A stretch of DNA of 64,000 nt, taken from contig CATQHT010000002.1 in NCBI GenBank assembly GCA_958296045.1, positions 496,001 to 560,000 of the forward strand, in the 5' to 3' direction. Made by a program: the position numbers and the translations under genes. This document shows positions 1 through 10,232 of the stretch, in pieces; the stretch's first letter is position 1; the number at the start of each line of letters is the position of its first letter. This stretch comes from Rhodothermales bacterium. GTDB lineage: Bacteria; Bacteroidota; Rhodothermia; Rhodothermales; Bin80. The notes under the pieces were generated by a model. That model was given only the letters and a program-made list of their open reading frames with translations. It did no database searches and was not told where the DNA came from.

Positions 1-169
1 GCATCTGGCACGATATGGTAAGACACTACCTGATGACCAGCCTCTTGCACCAAAGAACGCATAACGCTACCGCTGCGATCGGTTCGCTCCGTCCTGGTAT
101 CACTCACGGTAAGGATCGCACAGCGCAGAGCGCTCAAAGCCGCCGCATTCTCCTTATGTTCGCGGACGC

Positions 170-445
170 TCATGACGTGGCTGAATTGTCAGCCTCACGC
201 GGCTCGGAAAACCATCGTGGAGGGTCGTAGCCAACGCCGCCCCACGGGTTGCAGCGAATAAGGCGCCACCCTGCAAGGATGCACCCTCTGATCGCACCAT
301 AGCGTTTGCATGCCTCAACGGCATATTCGGAGCATGAGGGGAAGTAGCGGCAGGTCCCGGGCACGAGCGGCGACAAAAGCAGCTGATACGTGCGAATCAG
401 GACAATACAGACGCGCCGCGGGGCGCTTTTAATCCACGACACCAT
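170..445 (-). CDS. yidD: Membrane protein insertion efficiency factor YidD
   Basis: MVSWIKSAPRRVCIVLIRTYQLLLSPLVPGTCRYFPSCSEYAVEACKRYGAIRGCILAGWRLIRCNPWGGVGYDP: classic YidD motifs (YQ..LSP..P..CR..PSCS.Y...A....G...G..L...R..RC.P...GG.DP). Start moved from the ORF-track ATG to the internal ATG at 445. Confidence 0.95.
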   Translation of the reverse strand: MVSWIKSAPRRVCIVLIRTYQLLLSPLVPGTCRYFPSCSEYAVEACKRYGAIRGCILAGWRLIRCNPWGGVGYDPPRWFSEPREADNSATS

Positions 446-516
446 GCTGTTCTTACCGAGGCAGCGGCGCTTTGTTACGGAGGACGTCCTTGCAATCACG
501 TAGCACACCCCATCCA

Positions 517-852
517 ATGGAGACCATCTTGGATCAGGTGACGTTTGACGGCAAAGGTCTGGTAGTAGCCGTTGTGCAGGACTTTCAGTCCCAGGAAGTG
601 CTCATGGTCGCCTACATGAATGCAGCCACGCTGCGCCAGACGCTGGAAACAGGCCTGATGACCTTCTGGAGCCGGCGCCGCCGGTGCGTCTGGATGAAGG
701 GTGCCACGAGCGGCAATCTGCAGCAGGTACAGAGCGTTCGCGTCGACTGTGACGGCGACGCGTTGCTTTTCGCTGTGAAGCAGTCGGGTGGGGCAGCCTG
801 TCACACCGGTGCGCGCTCCTGCTTTTTTCGCCAGCTCGACATCCAGCCATGA
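517..852 (+). CDS. hisI: Phosphoribosyl-AMP cyclohydrolase
   Basis: FWSRRRRCVWMKGATSGNLQQVQSVRVDCDGDALLFAVKQSGGAACHTGARSCF: HisI signature with metal-binding DCD and CHTG..CF motifs. Confidence 0.94.
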   Translation: METILDQVTFDGKGLVVAVVQDFQSQEVLMVAYMNAATLRQTLETGLMTFWSRRRRCVWMKGATSGNLQQVQSVRVDCDGDALLFAVKQSGGAACHTGARSCFFRQLDIQP

Positions 853-1595
853 CACGCCTATTGGTTTTCGTACTTGGTGTAGCTGCCTGCCAAGCGCCAG
901 CGCTGCCATTTCCTGAGCCCGATTGGGTCGCAGATGGGGCCGACGTGCTCTCGAGCAATGAAGAGGCAGCACTGGTGGGCATGCTGATGGACCTGAATGA
1001 AGGGACCTTGGTGGAGATGGCCTGCGTCACCACCGACGATACCGGGGACCTGCTAACCTCCGCTTATGCGGAACAGCTGCTGTGGAGGTGGGAGGTCGGC
1101 ATGCCTGGAGTGTACAACGGCGTCGTAGTGGTGATTAATACGCGCGAAAGGGAAGTGCACTTGGCCGCAGGAGACGGCATGCGCTGGATCCTTACAGGAG
1201 AGGCAGAGGCTGCCGTGCTGGACAGCATGACGACGTACTTAGCAAATGCCCTTTACCGTCAGGGGCTGCAAGCGGGAATAGAGGGCATTGGCCGCCTCGT
1301 GGCAGATGTGGCTTGGGATGTGACCCACTTTAGTCTGGCCAGAATCCCTACAATCGGCGCTGAAGGCAGCATCGTGTCGTTTGATGCTGTCGTACAGAGG
1401 GTAAGCGGAGACACGGTGGTCGTCATGGATGACGACAGCGTCCATGCCAGTGTACTGCTGCTGCCGGGCACCACGCCCGCAGTGCTTGACGACCGGTGGG
1501 TGATCCACGGACGCGTGCAGCAACGTGATCCCCTGGAGTTGCAGCTGATGGGCCTCGAAGCAGAATCACTGGAATCTGCTCCAGGCCTCTTCTGA
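849..1595 (+). CDS. TPM domain protein (YgcG/TPM_phosphatase family)
   Basis: N-terminal signal-like segment then DWVADGADVLSSNEEAALVGMLMDLNEGTLVEMACVTTDDTGD...; overlaps the hisI stop (ATGA). Confidence 0.8.
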   Translation: MTRLLVFVLGVAACQAPALPFPEPDWVADGADVLSSNEEAALVGMLMDLNEGTLVEMACVTTDDTGDLLTSAYAEQLLWRWEVGMPGVYNGVVVVINTREREVHLAAGDGMRWILTGEAEAAVLDSMTTYLANALYRQGLQAGIEGIGRLVADVAWDVTHFSLARIPTIGAEGSIVSFDAVVQRVSGDTVVVMDDDSVHASVLLLPGTTPAVLDDRWVIHGRVQQRDPLELQLMGLEAESLESAPGLF

Positions 1596-1602
1596 CAGGA
1601 TT

Positions 1603-3012
1603 ATGCCTGCGATGCCAGAGCCGGAGCAGGACGGACTGTGGGCCGAATTGGTGGCCGTGGTGCGCGGCGAGATGCGCGACTACACGCGTGGCAGCATGGC
1701 ACGCAACATCGTGCTGCTCGCGATCCCAATGGTGCTCGAGATGCTCATGCAGAGCGTCTTTGAGCTTGCCGATGCTTACTTCGTCGGGCAGCTGGGGCCA
1801 GCCGCACTGGGTGCCGTAGGGGCGGGCGCCTCGCTGATCATTATAGTCTTTGCCATCGGTTTCGGGCTCGCTATGAGCGTGACGGCGATGGTGGCGCGGC
1901 GCATCGGGGAAGGCAACAGCGAGGGGGCCTCGCAGGTAGCGATGCAGTCCATCATCGCAGTTGTGGCTGTCTCGATCCCGTTCGCGGTGCTGGGGGCGCT
2001 GTATGCGCCAGAGCTGTTGCGCCTGATCCAGGCACCGGAATCAGTGGTGGCCGCGGGTGCAGACTATACCGCTATCCTCTTCGGGACGAATATCGTCATC
2101 CTGCTGCTGTTTCTGATCAATGGCATCTTTCGCGGCGCTGGCGATGCAATGCTTGCGCTAAAGGCGCTGGCCCTGGCGAACATGCTGAACATTGCGCTGG
2201 ATCCGCTGCTCATATTCGGGTGGGGTCCGGTACCGGCTATGGGCGTGACGGGCGCTGCTATCGCGACATCGGTGGGACGCGGTATCGGCGTGACTTTTCA
2301 GCTGTACCTGCTCTTTGGCGGCAGCGGGCGCATTCGTCTCCATATGCGTCGCATGCGCGTGCTATGGCAGCTGATGCGTCGCTTTATCTCGCTTTCAGCC
2401 CCGGCGATGCTCCAGATGTTCATCGGCACAGCAAGTTGGATGTTGGTCTTTGCGTTTGTCGGCGTTTTCGGGGAGGCTGCAACGGCTGGCTATACCGTAG
2501 CTGTGCGCGTCGTGGTATTTGCCCTTCTGCCAGCCTGGGGCATGGGCAACGCGGCCGCTACGATGGTGGGCCAGAATCTGGGTGCCCAACAGCCGGCGCA
2601 GGCGGAGCGGGCGGTATGGGTCACCAGCTTCGCCAACATGGTATTTCTAGGCTCCGTGGCCCTGGTGATGCTCTTCTATTCGGAGCCGCTGGTGCTGGTG
2701 TTTTCCAGTGATCCTGCCGTGGTGGCGGTCGGCGCCTCGTGTCTCCGAATCGTTGCCTACTCGTACCCGCTCCTGGCCTTCGGAATGGTCATCACGCAGG
2801 CGTTCAATGGAGCGGGCGACATGTGGACCCCCACGTGGATAAACCTCATCTGCAGCTGGCTATTCCAGCTTCCGCTCGCCTGGGCACTGGCTTTTGCTGC
2901 GGATTGGGGAGTGGACGGTGTATTTGCTGCGATCACTGCAGGGCAGGCGATGCTGGCCGGAGCGGGGGTTCTGATCTTCAGGCGTGGCACCTGGAAGTCC
3001 AAAGTGGTGTAG
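1603..3012 (+). CDS. MATE family efflux transporter
   Basis: 12-TM-like protein with MATE features (LAIPMVLEMLMQSVFELADAYFVGQLGPAALGAVGAG; MVGQNLGAQQPAQAERAVW). Confidence 0.93.
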   Translation: MPAMPEPEQDGLWAELVAVVRGEMRDYTRGSMARNIVLLAIPMVLEMLMQSVFELADAYFVGQLGPAALGAVGAGASLIIIVFAIGFGLAMSVTAMVARRIGEGNSEGASQVAMQSIIAVVAVSIPFAVLGALYAPELLRLIQAPESVVAAGADYTAILFGTNIVILLLFLINGIFRGAGDAMLALKALALANMLNIALDPLLIFGWGPVPAMGVTGAAIATSVGRGIGVTFQLYLLFGGSGRIRLHMRRMRVLWQLMRRFISLSAPAMLQMFIGTASWMLVFAFVGVFGEAATAGYTVAVRVVVFALLPAWGMGNAAATMVGQNLGAQQPAQAERAVWVTSFANMVFLGSVALVMLFYSEPLVLVFSSDPAVVAVGASCLRIVAYSYPLLAFGMVITQAFNGAGDMWTPTWINLICSWLFQLPLAWALAFAADWGVDGVFAAITAGQAMLAGAGVLIFRRGTWKSKVV

Positions 3013-3087
3013 GCAGACCATTGCGACCGGTAGCACAAGTCCACGGTCCTGAGCACGGGCCCAGGTTGTGCGCTTCCCTTAAGAATT

Positions 3088-3104
3088 GTACCTTTCAAAG
3101 GTAC
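3088..3104. repeat. Perfect 17-bp inverted repeat GTACCTTT-C-AAAGGTAC upstream of the GH5 gene
   Basis: Direct reading: gtacctttcaaaggtac, 23 nt upstream of the ATG at 3128. Confidence 0.7.
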
Positions 3105-3127
3105 CGTAACCTTACCTGTGGGACCTC

Positions 3128-5764
3128 ATGAAGAAACTTGGCTCCAGAACCTCGACATTGTTTTTGATGGTTGCGACCTTGGTGGGCAGTCAGGCGGCCC
3201 ATGCCCAAGGTGTAGCAACGTACCGCGTGATTTTTGATGCTACCTGGAGCTCACAGACGCATCCGCAGGATTTTCCGCCCAACCCACACTTTTCCGGGCT
3301 CATCGGGGCCGTACATAACACCCAAGTAACGTTCTGGGAAACGGGTAGTCTTGCTTCGCAGGGGATTAAGAATATGGCAGAGCTTGGCAGCAAGACCGCG
3401 CTTAGGTCGGAAGTAAACCAAGCGATTTCGGACGGCCACGCCTACAAAATCGTCGACGAGGGTGGGATCGGCAACTCGCCCGGCGTCCGGTCCTTTGAGA
3501 TTGAGCTCGACCCCTTCTGGCCGCTTGTCACGGTAACGAGTATGCTCGCGCCAAGCCCTGACTGGTTTGTCGGTACGCGCGGTCTGGCACTCCTGCAGGA
3601 CGGTTACTGGCTAGATACGCTGGAGGTGGAAGCGTTTGTCTACGATGCAGGAACGGACAGCGGCACCTCGTACACATCCCCAAATGATCCGACCAACCCG
3701 CCGGAAAACATCAGCCGCATAGAGATCGAGCCCTTTCTGGTGAGCGGCGCGGTAAGGCCTGTAGGTACATTCCGGTTCGAGCTGGTGCGCGTGGAACTCT
3801 CGAGTCGCGGATATTTCGGCTCGGACGGCGAAGAGATTCTGAATTCGTCCGGTGTGCCAACCCTGATCAAGGGGATTGGGCTCGGTGGCTGGTTCGTGCC
3901 CGAGGGCTACATGTTTCACATATCGACGCCGGGGCGCCCGGACGGGCCGACCGCGATTCGCGAGCAGATTGTGGACCTTATCGGCCAGACTGATGCGGAA
4001 GAGTTTTATCGCCTGTTTCGCGAGAACTTTGTTAACGAGAAAGATATCGAGGCCATCAGGGGATGGGGCTTCGATCACTTGCGGCTGCCGTTTCATTACC
4101 GCGACTATTACGATCCCGACTCCGACTCATTCGTGGAGGAAGGGTTTGACTTCCTGGATACTTTTCTGGACTGGTGCCGTACCCATGACATGCGCGTAAT
4201 TCTGGATATGCATGCGGCGCCCGGGGCGCAAAGTGACGGCGGTATCGCCGACAGCGATGGCGAGGCACGCCTATGGACGGAAAAGGAGAAGTATTGGCCG
4301 CAGGCGATCAAGATCTGGCGGGAGATTGCACGCCGTTACGCCCAGGATTCCCTCATCATCGGTTACGACTTCATCAATGAGCCGGTAACGCCGGACTCGG
4401 ATCCCAGGGTTGAGTCGTCCGACCTGCGTAAGCTGTACGAACAGATCATTGCGGCGGTGCGCCCCATTGATCCGAACCATCTGTTCTTTATCGAAGGCAA
4501 CTATTTCGCTACTACGTTCGGCGACCTGGAGCCCCACCTGGGCGAAAAGACGGTCTATACCTTCCACAAGTACTGGAACGGGATAGGGCAGAACTCCATC
4601 CAGTATCTCCTCGACCTGCGTGACCGGCAGGATACACCGCTCTGGTTGGGCGAGACTGGAGAGAATTCCAATCCGTGGTTTCACGCGGTGACGAAGCTTA
4701 TGGAGGACAATCAGATCGGCGTAAACTGGTGGACCCACAAGAAGCTTGAGACGACCACCAGTCCATTGTCAGCGCCGTTTGCGCCCGGATATGAGGACGT
4801 CATCCGATTCTGGAGGGGTGAAGGTGCCCGTCCCACGCAGGAGTATGCGCGGAATGCACTGTTCGCTATGGTGCGCTCTTTGCATATTGACTCATGCAGA
4901 GTAAACCGGGGGCTCCTTGAGTCTCTGACCAATCCCAGCTTCAGCACGGAGCGCATCCCGATGAAGCACCACATGATACCGGGTATTATTAGCGCCAGCG
5001 ATTACGACATTGGCGATCAGGGTGTCACCTATAACGACACGGACGTGATGGCGACTACCGGTTCTCCTGGTGGCGGCAACTCGGGCACCAAGTATCGCAA
5101 CGACGGCGTGGATATTGAGGTGGTAGCTGATACGGCAGGCAATGGGTACAGCGTTGGATGGACGAAGCGCTTGGAGTGGATGACGTACACGGTGGATGTG
5201 GCCGACTCTGCCGAATACGATATTGCCGTCCGGGTGGCCAGTGCCGTGGATGGCGGTGAATTCCGGTTGTTATTTGACGATCAGGTGCTGCCTCCAGGCG
5301 ACGTTGAGGTGGGCAACACTGGCGGCTGGCAGACCTGGGAGACCCGGATGCTTTCGGGAGTTATGCTGCCAAAGGGTGCACACATACTCAAAGTGCTGAT
5401 AACCGAGGGCGACATCAACATCAACACCATGCATTTTCGCAAGACCGGTACCACCGGCGTTGCAGAAGATGTCGCTTTGCCGAGAGCGCCGGAGCTGCGC
5501 GCGGTATACCCGAACCCGGTTCGTGACGTGATGCAGATCGAACTGTTCTCGACCTCGCTCACGCACTATGACATCACGTTATATGATGTGCTTGGGCGTC
5601 GTGTGCTAGAGCGCAGTCTGGAGGCGGCTGCTAAGGGCAGTCACACGTTTGAAGTGCAGCTCAATGGCATGGCGCCTGGCATGTACATGCTCCAGGTCGT
5701 GACGGAGTCGCCGCGCACGCGCGTACTTCACCAATTTTCGCGAGCGGTCATGGTGATGCGCTAA
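3128..5764 (+). CDS. Secreted glycoside hydrolase family 5-type cellulase with C-terminal CBM-like and T9SS type A sorting domains
   Basis: Signal peptide; GH5 acid/base context IGYDFINEP and nucleophile context LWLGETGENS; C-terminal RAVYPNPVRDVMQIEL...YDVLGRRVLE...GMAPGMYMLQV (Por-secretion-type domain). Confidence 0.88.
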   Translation: MKKLGSRTSTLFLMVATLVGSQAAHAQGVATYRVIFDATWSSQTHPQDFPPNPHFSGLIGAVHNTQVTFWETGSLASQGIKNMAELGSKTALRSEVNQAISDGHAYKIVDEGGIGNSPGVRSFEIELDPFWPLVTVTSMLAPSPDWFVGTRGLALLQDGYWLDTLEVEAFVYDAGTDSGTSYTSPNDPTNPPENISRIEIEPFLVSGAVRPVGTFRFELVRVELSSRGYFGSDGEEILNSSGVPTLIKGIGLGGWFVPEGYMFHISTPGRPDGPTAIREQIVDLIGQTDAEEFYRLFRENFVNEKDIEAIRGWGFDHLRLPFHYRDYYDPDSDSFVEEGFDFLDTFLDWCRTHDMRVILDMHAAPGAQSDGGIADSDGEARLWTEKEKYWPQAIKIWREIARRYAQDSLIIGYDFINEPVTPDSDPRVESSDLRKLYEQIIAAVRPIDPNHLFFIEGNYFATTFGDLEPHLGEKTVYTFHKYWNGIGQNSIQYLLDLRDRQDTPLWLGETGENSNPWFHAVTKLMEDNQIGVNWWTHKKLETTTSPLSAPFAPGYEDVIRFWRGEGARPTQEYARNALFAMVRSLHIDSCRVNRGLLESLTNPSFSTERIPMKHHMIPGIISASDYDIGDQGVTYNDTDVMATTGSPGGGNSGTKYRNDGVDIEVVADTAGNGYSVGWTKRLEWMTYTVDVADSAEYDIAVRVASAVDGGEFRLLFDDQVLPPGDVEVGNTGGWQTWETRMLSGVMLPKGAHILKVLITEGDININTMHFRKTGTTGVAEDVALPRAPELRAVYPNPVRDVMQIELFSTSLTHYDITLYDVLGRRVLERSLEAAAKGSHTFEVQLNGMAPGMYMLQVVTESPRTRVLHQFSRAVMVMR

Positions 5765-6779
5765 CGTGATGCCCGCAGGCGTCCGTCTGCAGGCGCGTGC
5801 GTATCCCGCTTCACCAACGGCACCTTTGATGCTGAATGCTTGTGGCTTGGCCAGCCGCTTTTCAGGCTGGCTGGAAAGTTCGCGGCGCCAGTGTAGGCGT
5901 ACGGTTGCTGCTTATCAGCTGCGGCGTTGTCTGCTGGTCTTAGCCAGATTGCTCACGAGGCGTTAGAAGCCTCCAGTATTCCACGGGCCTTATCGGTCAG
6001 TTACCAACAAGTGAGGACGATCTTTTCTAGAGCCCAATCGCTGCGGCTGGTGCGCAGGACATACCCTCCGAACGCCTGATCGGCCTATTCCCTTGCTTTT
6101 TCGTTTAAAGCGAGTTACCGCCGCCGACTCCGTTGGCAATGATTCGCCCCGGTGACCCGCCTGTGCCATTCGATGAGCGGCGGATTCAAGTAGCCTTTCA
6201 GCCAAGATTGTTGGCATCGTCCGCTCGCAGTGGCCGCGCTGATGTTGGAACGCCTCCTAGGGCTTCAGCTGCAGTCAGGCTTCGAATATCGACGCTCCGT
6301 GCGCGCTGCCTGTGTGTGCACGCCCTCCTTGTCGTTAGGTCATGACACGAATAGAGAAGGAACTGGTGCTGTCCTGTGCGCTCGAGACTTCGTGCTGAAC
6401 CAGGGCACGGACACCCAAGTGCGTGCTATGGCGGAACCGCCGCGTGCTTTAAAATGTCTAATTTCTAGAAGCGCTCCAGTGGGCAAGCAAAACGCCCAAT
6501 CAGAGTCCGCTGTCCGTCACTAGCAACGTTGCTCGAATTGTTGTGATCGTAACCCTTCTGGTCTTCGCAGCCGTGGGTCGAGTCTGTACGGCGACAGGGT
6601 TAAGGTAGCCTGGAACACTATGTTGTGCTGTTTCAACAAGGGCGACAACAGCCCCATCCGCCCCTTGCGAAGCCTAGTTTCAACCGTATGTTGACTCGCT
6701 TGCGCAGGAGGCCGACAAGAGCCACGCTGTCTCCTCTCTCTCCGCCATGTGTACCGTCTCCAGCAGGTAATCGCTCAAG

Positions 6780-7771
6780 CTGGCTTGGCTCTTATCACGG
6801 CGATGGCTGGCGCAGCCCGGGAACCCGTGGCACAGGATTGCGCATTTGTCGTCAACACCTTCTCGCTTCTGATTTAGGGCGCACTGGCCATGGGGATGTG
6901 AATCGGTCTCGCTGTGATGGAACCTGGATCAGTGCGCTACAAGATCAAAATGGTAATCTGCGTCAAGAGAATCGGATCTCACGCGATCGCGGGGCTCACC
7001 TACTATATCGTCAGCTGCAACTATGTGTACAACGATGTTGGCGGTGGTTTCATCGGGGCACTCGAATGCTTCTTCGGGCCCTGGGCCAACGAGGCAGCAC
7101 TGCTGAGCGGGACTGGGGACACTGCAGCGCTCGTTTTTGCAAACAACTACGCCGCTACGTAGGACGGGTTTTTTCCGATTGTGGTCGGAGCGACGACAGC
7201 CTCGCTTGTCTCCAGTGCGCTAGTCGAACGGATCTACCTCTGAGCCTTCACCGCTCCTCGCACGACCATCATATTCCCCATCGTGGGTGCCTGGAAAAGG
7301 GGCTGGGCCGCTCCCGCAGGAGCAAACGCGGTGGACTCCCGTTAGCGCAAGTTACGCAAGGGTGGTTCGGTGAAAATTATCGCGCCCTCCAACATCCCTG
7401 CGGTCACGGTTGCGGTGTTCGTCCCTTAGCTAGGGTAGTTCGGCTTCAACGGCGCTCTCGGCTGACCCTTTCCAGTGCCGCCGACGCGGTGGGGATGAGC
7501 AGGGTGAACCTCGATGTCAATCTGGCGGCCGTGGCCGGGATGGTCACCGTGATCTCCGTGTTGGGATCGATCCTGGAGCGCACAGATCTCTTTGCCATAC
7601 TGAATGGGGCCATCGCTGGGCTGGGGGTGATTACGGCTGGTCCGAGCATTGTCGGCGGTAAGTGGGCCATAGTGATCGGCGCGGTTAGTATGCTGATTTG
7701 TACAGTGGGACTAAAGATTCTGGAGCGCGCGCACATAGACGACGGACTTGATGCCAGCGTTGCCGCGTCGG
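6780..7771 (+). pseudogene. Degenerate ammonium transporter (Amt) relic
   Basis: Amt-like blocks across several frames: DCAFVVNTFSLLI*GALAMGM*IGLAVMEPGSVRYKIKMVICVKRIGSHAIAGLTYYIV; DGFFPIVVGATTASLVSSALVERIYL*AF; LSSAADAVGMSRVNLDVNLAAVAGMVT; AILNGAIAGLGVITAGP; HIDDGLDASVAASG. Internal stops and frameshifts. Confidence 0.85.
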
Positions 7772-7773
7772 GA

Positions 7774-9204
7774 ATGTTCACCCACTACCACCTGGACTCC
7801 CGTTTCTTCGACGAGCTATTCCGCGAGAACGGCATTCCGCGTGCAGTTTGTCGCTCCCTCAGCGAGGCGCTCGTCCGCATCCACGCGGACGAGCTTGTTC
7901 GGATCCAGGACAGTGTGCACCGACATTTCGTGCACGAGGGCATCACCTTCACGACTCTCGGCAAAAAGGAGGTGTCCGAACAAATAATCCCCATCGATTG
8001 CGTGCCGCGCATTCTCACGGCCGCGGAGTGGGCGCACATCGAGGCGGGAATCAAGCAGCGTCTGCGCGCCATAAACCTCTTCCTGCGCGACATCTACCAC
8101 GAGGGACATTCGCTGCGCGACGGCGTGGTGCCGCTCGATCTGGTGCTGGGCTGTCCACAATATCGGGTCGAGATGCGGGGAGTCCGGGTACCGCACGACA
8201 TTTATGTAGCAATCGGAGGCACCGATGTGGTGCGCACTGACGAGGGCTTCATGGTGCTCGAAGACAACATGCGCGTCCCGTCTGGCGTCTCCTACATGCT
8301 GGCATGCCGCGCGGCAATCAAGAGAGTGCTTCCCACCCTGTACCGTGAACACCGGGTGCACGAGGTGTCCTCCTACCCCGAACGCCTGTACTCGACCCTC
8401 GTTTCTTTGAGTTCGGCAGTGGGAACGCCGCGCGTGGCAGTGCTGACGCCGGGCCGGTACAACTCGGCGTACTACGAGCACGCCTTTCTCGCTGGCGAGA
8501 TGGGAGTTGACCTCGTAGAGGGGCGAGACCTGGTGGTGCACAACGCCGCCGTCTACGCTCGCACCGCCTCGGGACTACGCCGCATCGATGTCATCTACCG
8601 CCGGAAAGACGACGATTTCACCGACCCCGTCATTTTCCGCGAGGATTCGATGCTGGGGGCGGCCGGTCTCTTCCACGCCTACCGTGCTGGCAACGTGGTG
8701 ATGGCCAATGCTCCCGGCACGGGGGTGGCGGACGACAAGGCGGTGTATGCCTTCATTCCCGACATCATCCGCTACTTCTTAGGCGAAGAGCCCATATTAG
8801 CAAACGTGGACACTCACCTGTGTCGCACGCCCGATGGACTTGCCTTTACGCTGGACAACCTGCAGGACCTTGTAGTCAAGGAGGTGGGAGGCTCGGGCGG
8901 CTACGGGATGCTGGTGGGCCCCCAGTCCACTGCACCAGAGCGGGAAGCCTATGCGGCCCGTTTGCGCGCGGACCCGGATAACTTCATTTCCCAGCCCGTT
9001 CTTCCCCTTTCGCGGGCCGCATGCTTCGTGGACGGTAGCCTCCAGCCCCGTCATGTCGATGTGCGCCCCTTCACCTTGTGCGGTGGCAGTGGCCAGGAAG
9101 TGGTACCAGGCGGGCTCTGCCGTGTGGCCCTGCAAAAGGGGAGCCTCGTGGTGAACTCCAGCCAGGGCGGGGGATGCAAGGACCTCTGGGTCCTGAAGGC
9201 CTGA
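7774..9204 (+). CDS. Circularly permuted type 2 ATP-grasp protein
   Basis: Starts MFTHYHLDSRFFDELF; LFLRDIYHEG, GTDVVRTDEGFMVLEDNMRVPSGVSYML, LVVKEVGGSGGYGMLVGP typical of the family. The ORF track merges it with the upstream amt relic (6625..9204). Confidence 0.93.
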   Translation: MFTHYHLDSRFFDELFRENGIPRAVCRSLSEALVRIHADELVRIQDSVHRHFVHEGITFTTLGKKEVSEQIIPIDCVPRILTAAEWAHIEAGIKQRLRAINLFLRDIYHEGHSLRDGVVPLDLVLGCPQYRVEMRGVRVPHDIYVAIGGTDVVRTDEGFMVLEDNMRVPSGVSYMLACRAAIKRVLPTLYREHRVHEVSSYPERLYSTLVSLSSAVGTPRVAVLTPGRYNSAYYEHAFLAGEMGVDLVEGRDLVVHNAAVYARTASGLRRIDVIYRRKDDDFTDPVIFREDSMLGAAGLFHAYRAGNVVMANAPGTGVADDKAVYAFIPDIIRYFLGEEPILANVDTHLCRTPDGLAFTLDNLQDLVVKEVGGSGGYGMLVGPQSTAPEREAYAARLRADPDNFISQPVLPLSRAACFVDGSLQPRHVDVRPFTLCGGSGQEVVPGGLCRVALQKGSLVVNSSQGGGCKDLWVLKA

Positions 9205-9230
9205 CCAATTATATACAGGATAGCGCGACG

Positions 9231-10232
9231 ATGCTGGCTCGAGTGGCAGCTAATTTCTACTGGATGGGCCGATACCTGGAGCGGACCGAACACACCGCGC
9301 GCCTGCTCCGCTACCAGTTGTCGGGACTAGTGGACGCGCCAGCTGACGAAATAGCGCTGGGCTGGCGGGTCGTGTACCGGACGCTGGACCAGCCCGCGCC
9401 GAGTGCGCCGGCGGATGCAGACGAGGCGGAAGTCTTCCTTATTGCCGACGCCTACACACTGGCCGGGAGCCTAGTAGAGGACTACACCAATCCAGATTCG
9501 ATGATTTCCTGTTGGGGGAAGGCGCGTGAAAACGCCAAGCAACTTCGCCCCCAGCTTCCCCTGCAGGTCTGGACCTGTCTCAACCAAGGGTTTCTGTGGC
9601 TCCGCGACTGCGAATTTCCCGCAGCGTGGCGGGTCGCGCCAGCGCAACTTGTCTCAGAGGGGATCGATCGGTTGCACCTGCTGGCGGGGGTGATTCACGT
9701 GATCATGCCTCGTGACGACGCTTGGCAGTTTCTGGAGTTGGGCCGGTTCGTGGAGCGATTTCAGCACCAGGCGGCTCTTTTGGACAACTGGGATCGGATC
9801 GGATGTCTTACAGACCACAAACCCAGGCTATCTTGGGCCGATCTCCTGCGCGTGTGCAGTGCCTACGAGCTCTACTGCCGCCGCCACACAATGACCGTCC
9901 GTCGCGCAGAGGTGCTCGATTTCATGATCCGTGACCCGGAAGTACCCCGTTCGCTGCGTTTCGCGGTGCACCGTATCGAGAACTTGCTCCAGGGTATCGA
10001 CCCGCTGGGCAATCGCCACCCGATGGCGCCGCCGCACCGAATGGCGCTGCGGCTGGCAGCACTGGTGGAGGCCAATGTGGGAGGTCTGGTGCCAGTGGGT
10101 GCTGGTGGCCCAGAACGGGGGCAGCTGGAGGAGGGGATATTTGACCAACTTGCAGGCGACGCAAATACCTTTCACGACCTTGTCATATCTGCCTATGTAG
10201 ACTACCCTGTAGCCGAGGGCCTGCCCCAGTGA
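9231..10232 (+). CDS. Alpha-E domain-containing protein (DUF403)
   Basis: MLARVAANFYWMGRYLERTEHTARLL... is the Alpha-E N-terminus; sits between the cp-ATP-grasp and transglutaminase-like genes as in the well-known trio. Confidence 0.93.
   Translation: MLARVAANFYWMGRYLERTEHTARLLRYQLSGLVDAPADEIALGWRVVYRTLDQPAPSAPADADEAEVFLIADAYTLAGSLVEDYTNPDSMISCWGKARENAKQLRPQLPLQVWTCLNQGFLWLRDCEFPAAWRVAPAQLVSEGIDRLHLLAGVIHVIMPRDDAWQFLELGRFVERFQHQAALLDNWDRIGCLTDHKPRLSWADLLRVCSAYELYCRRHTMTVRRAEVLDFMIRDPEVPRSLRFAVHRIENLLQGIDPLGNRHPMAPPHRMALRLAALVEANVGGLVPVGAGGPERGQLEEGIFDQLAGDANTFHDLVISAYVDYPVAEGLPQ

Noticed and set aside
7816-8541. 241-aa minus-strand ORF opposite the ATP-grasp gene
   Set aside because: Antisense to a strongly supported gene; no recognisable domain.
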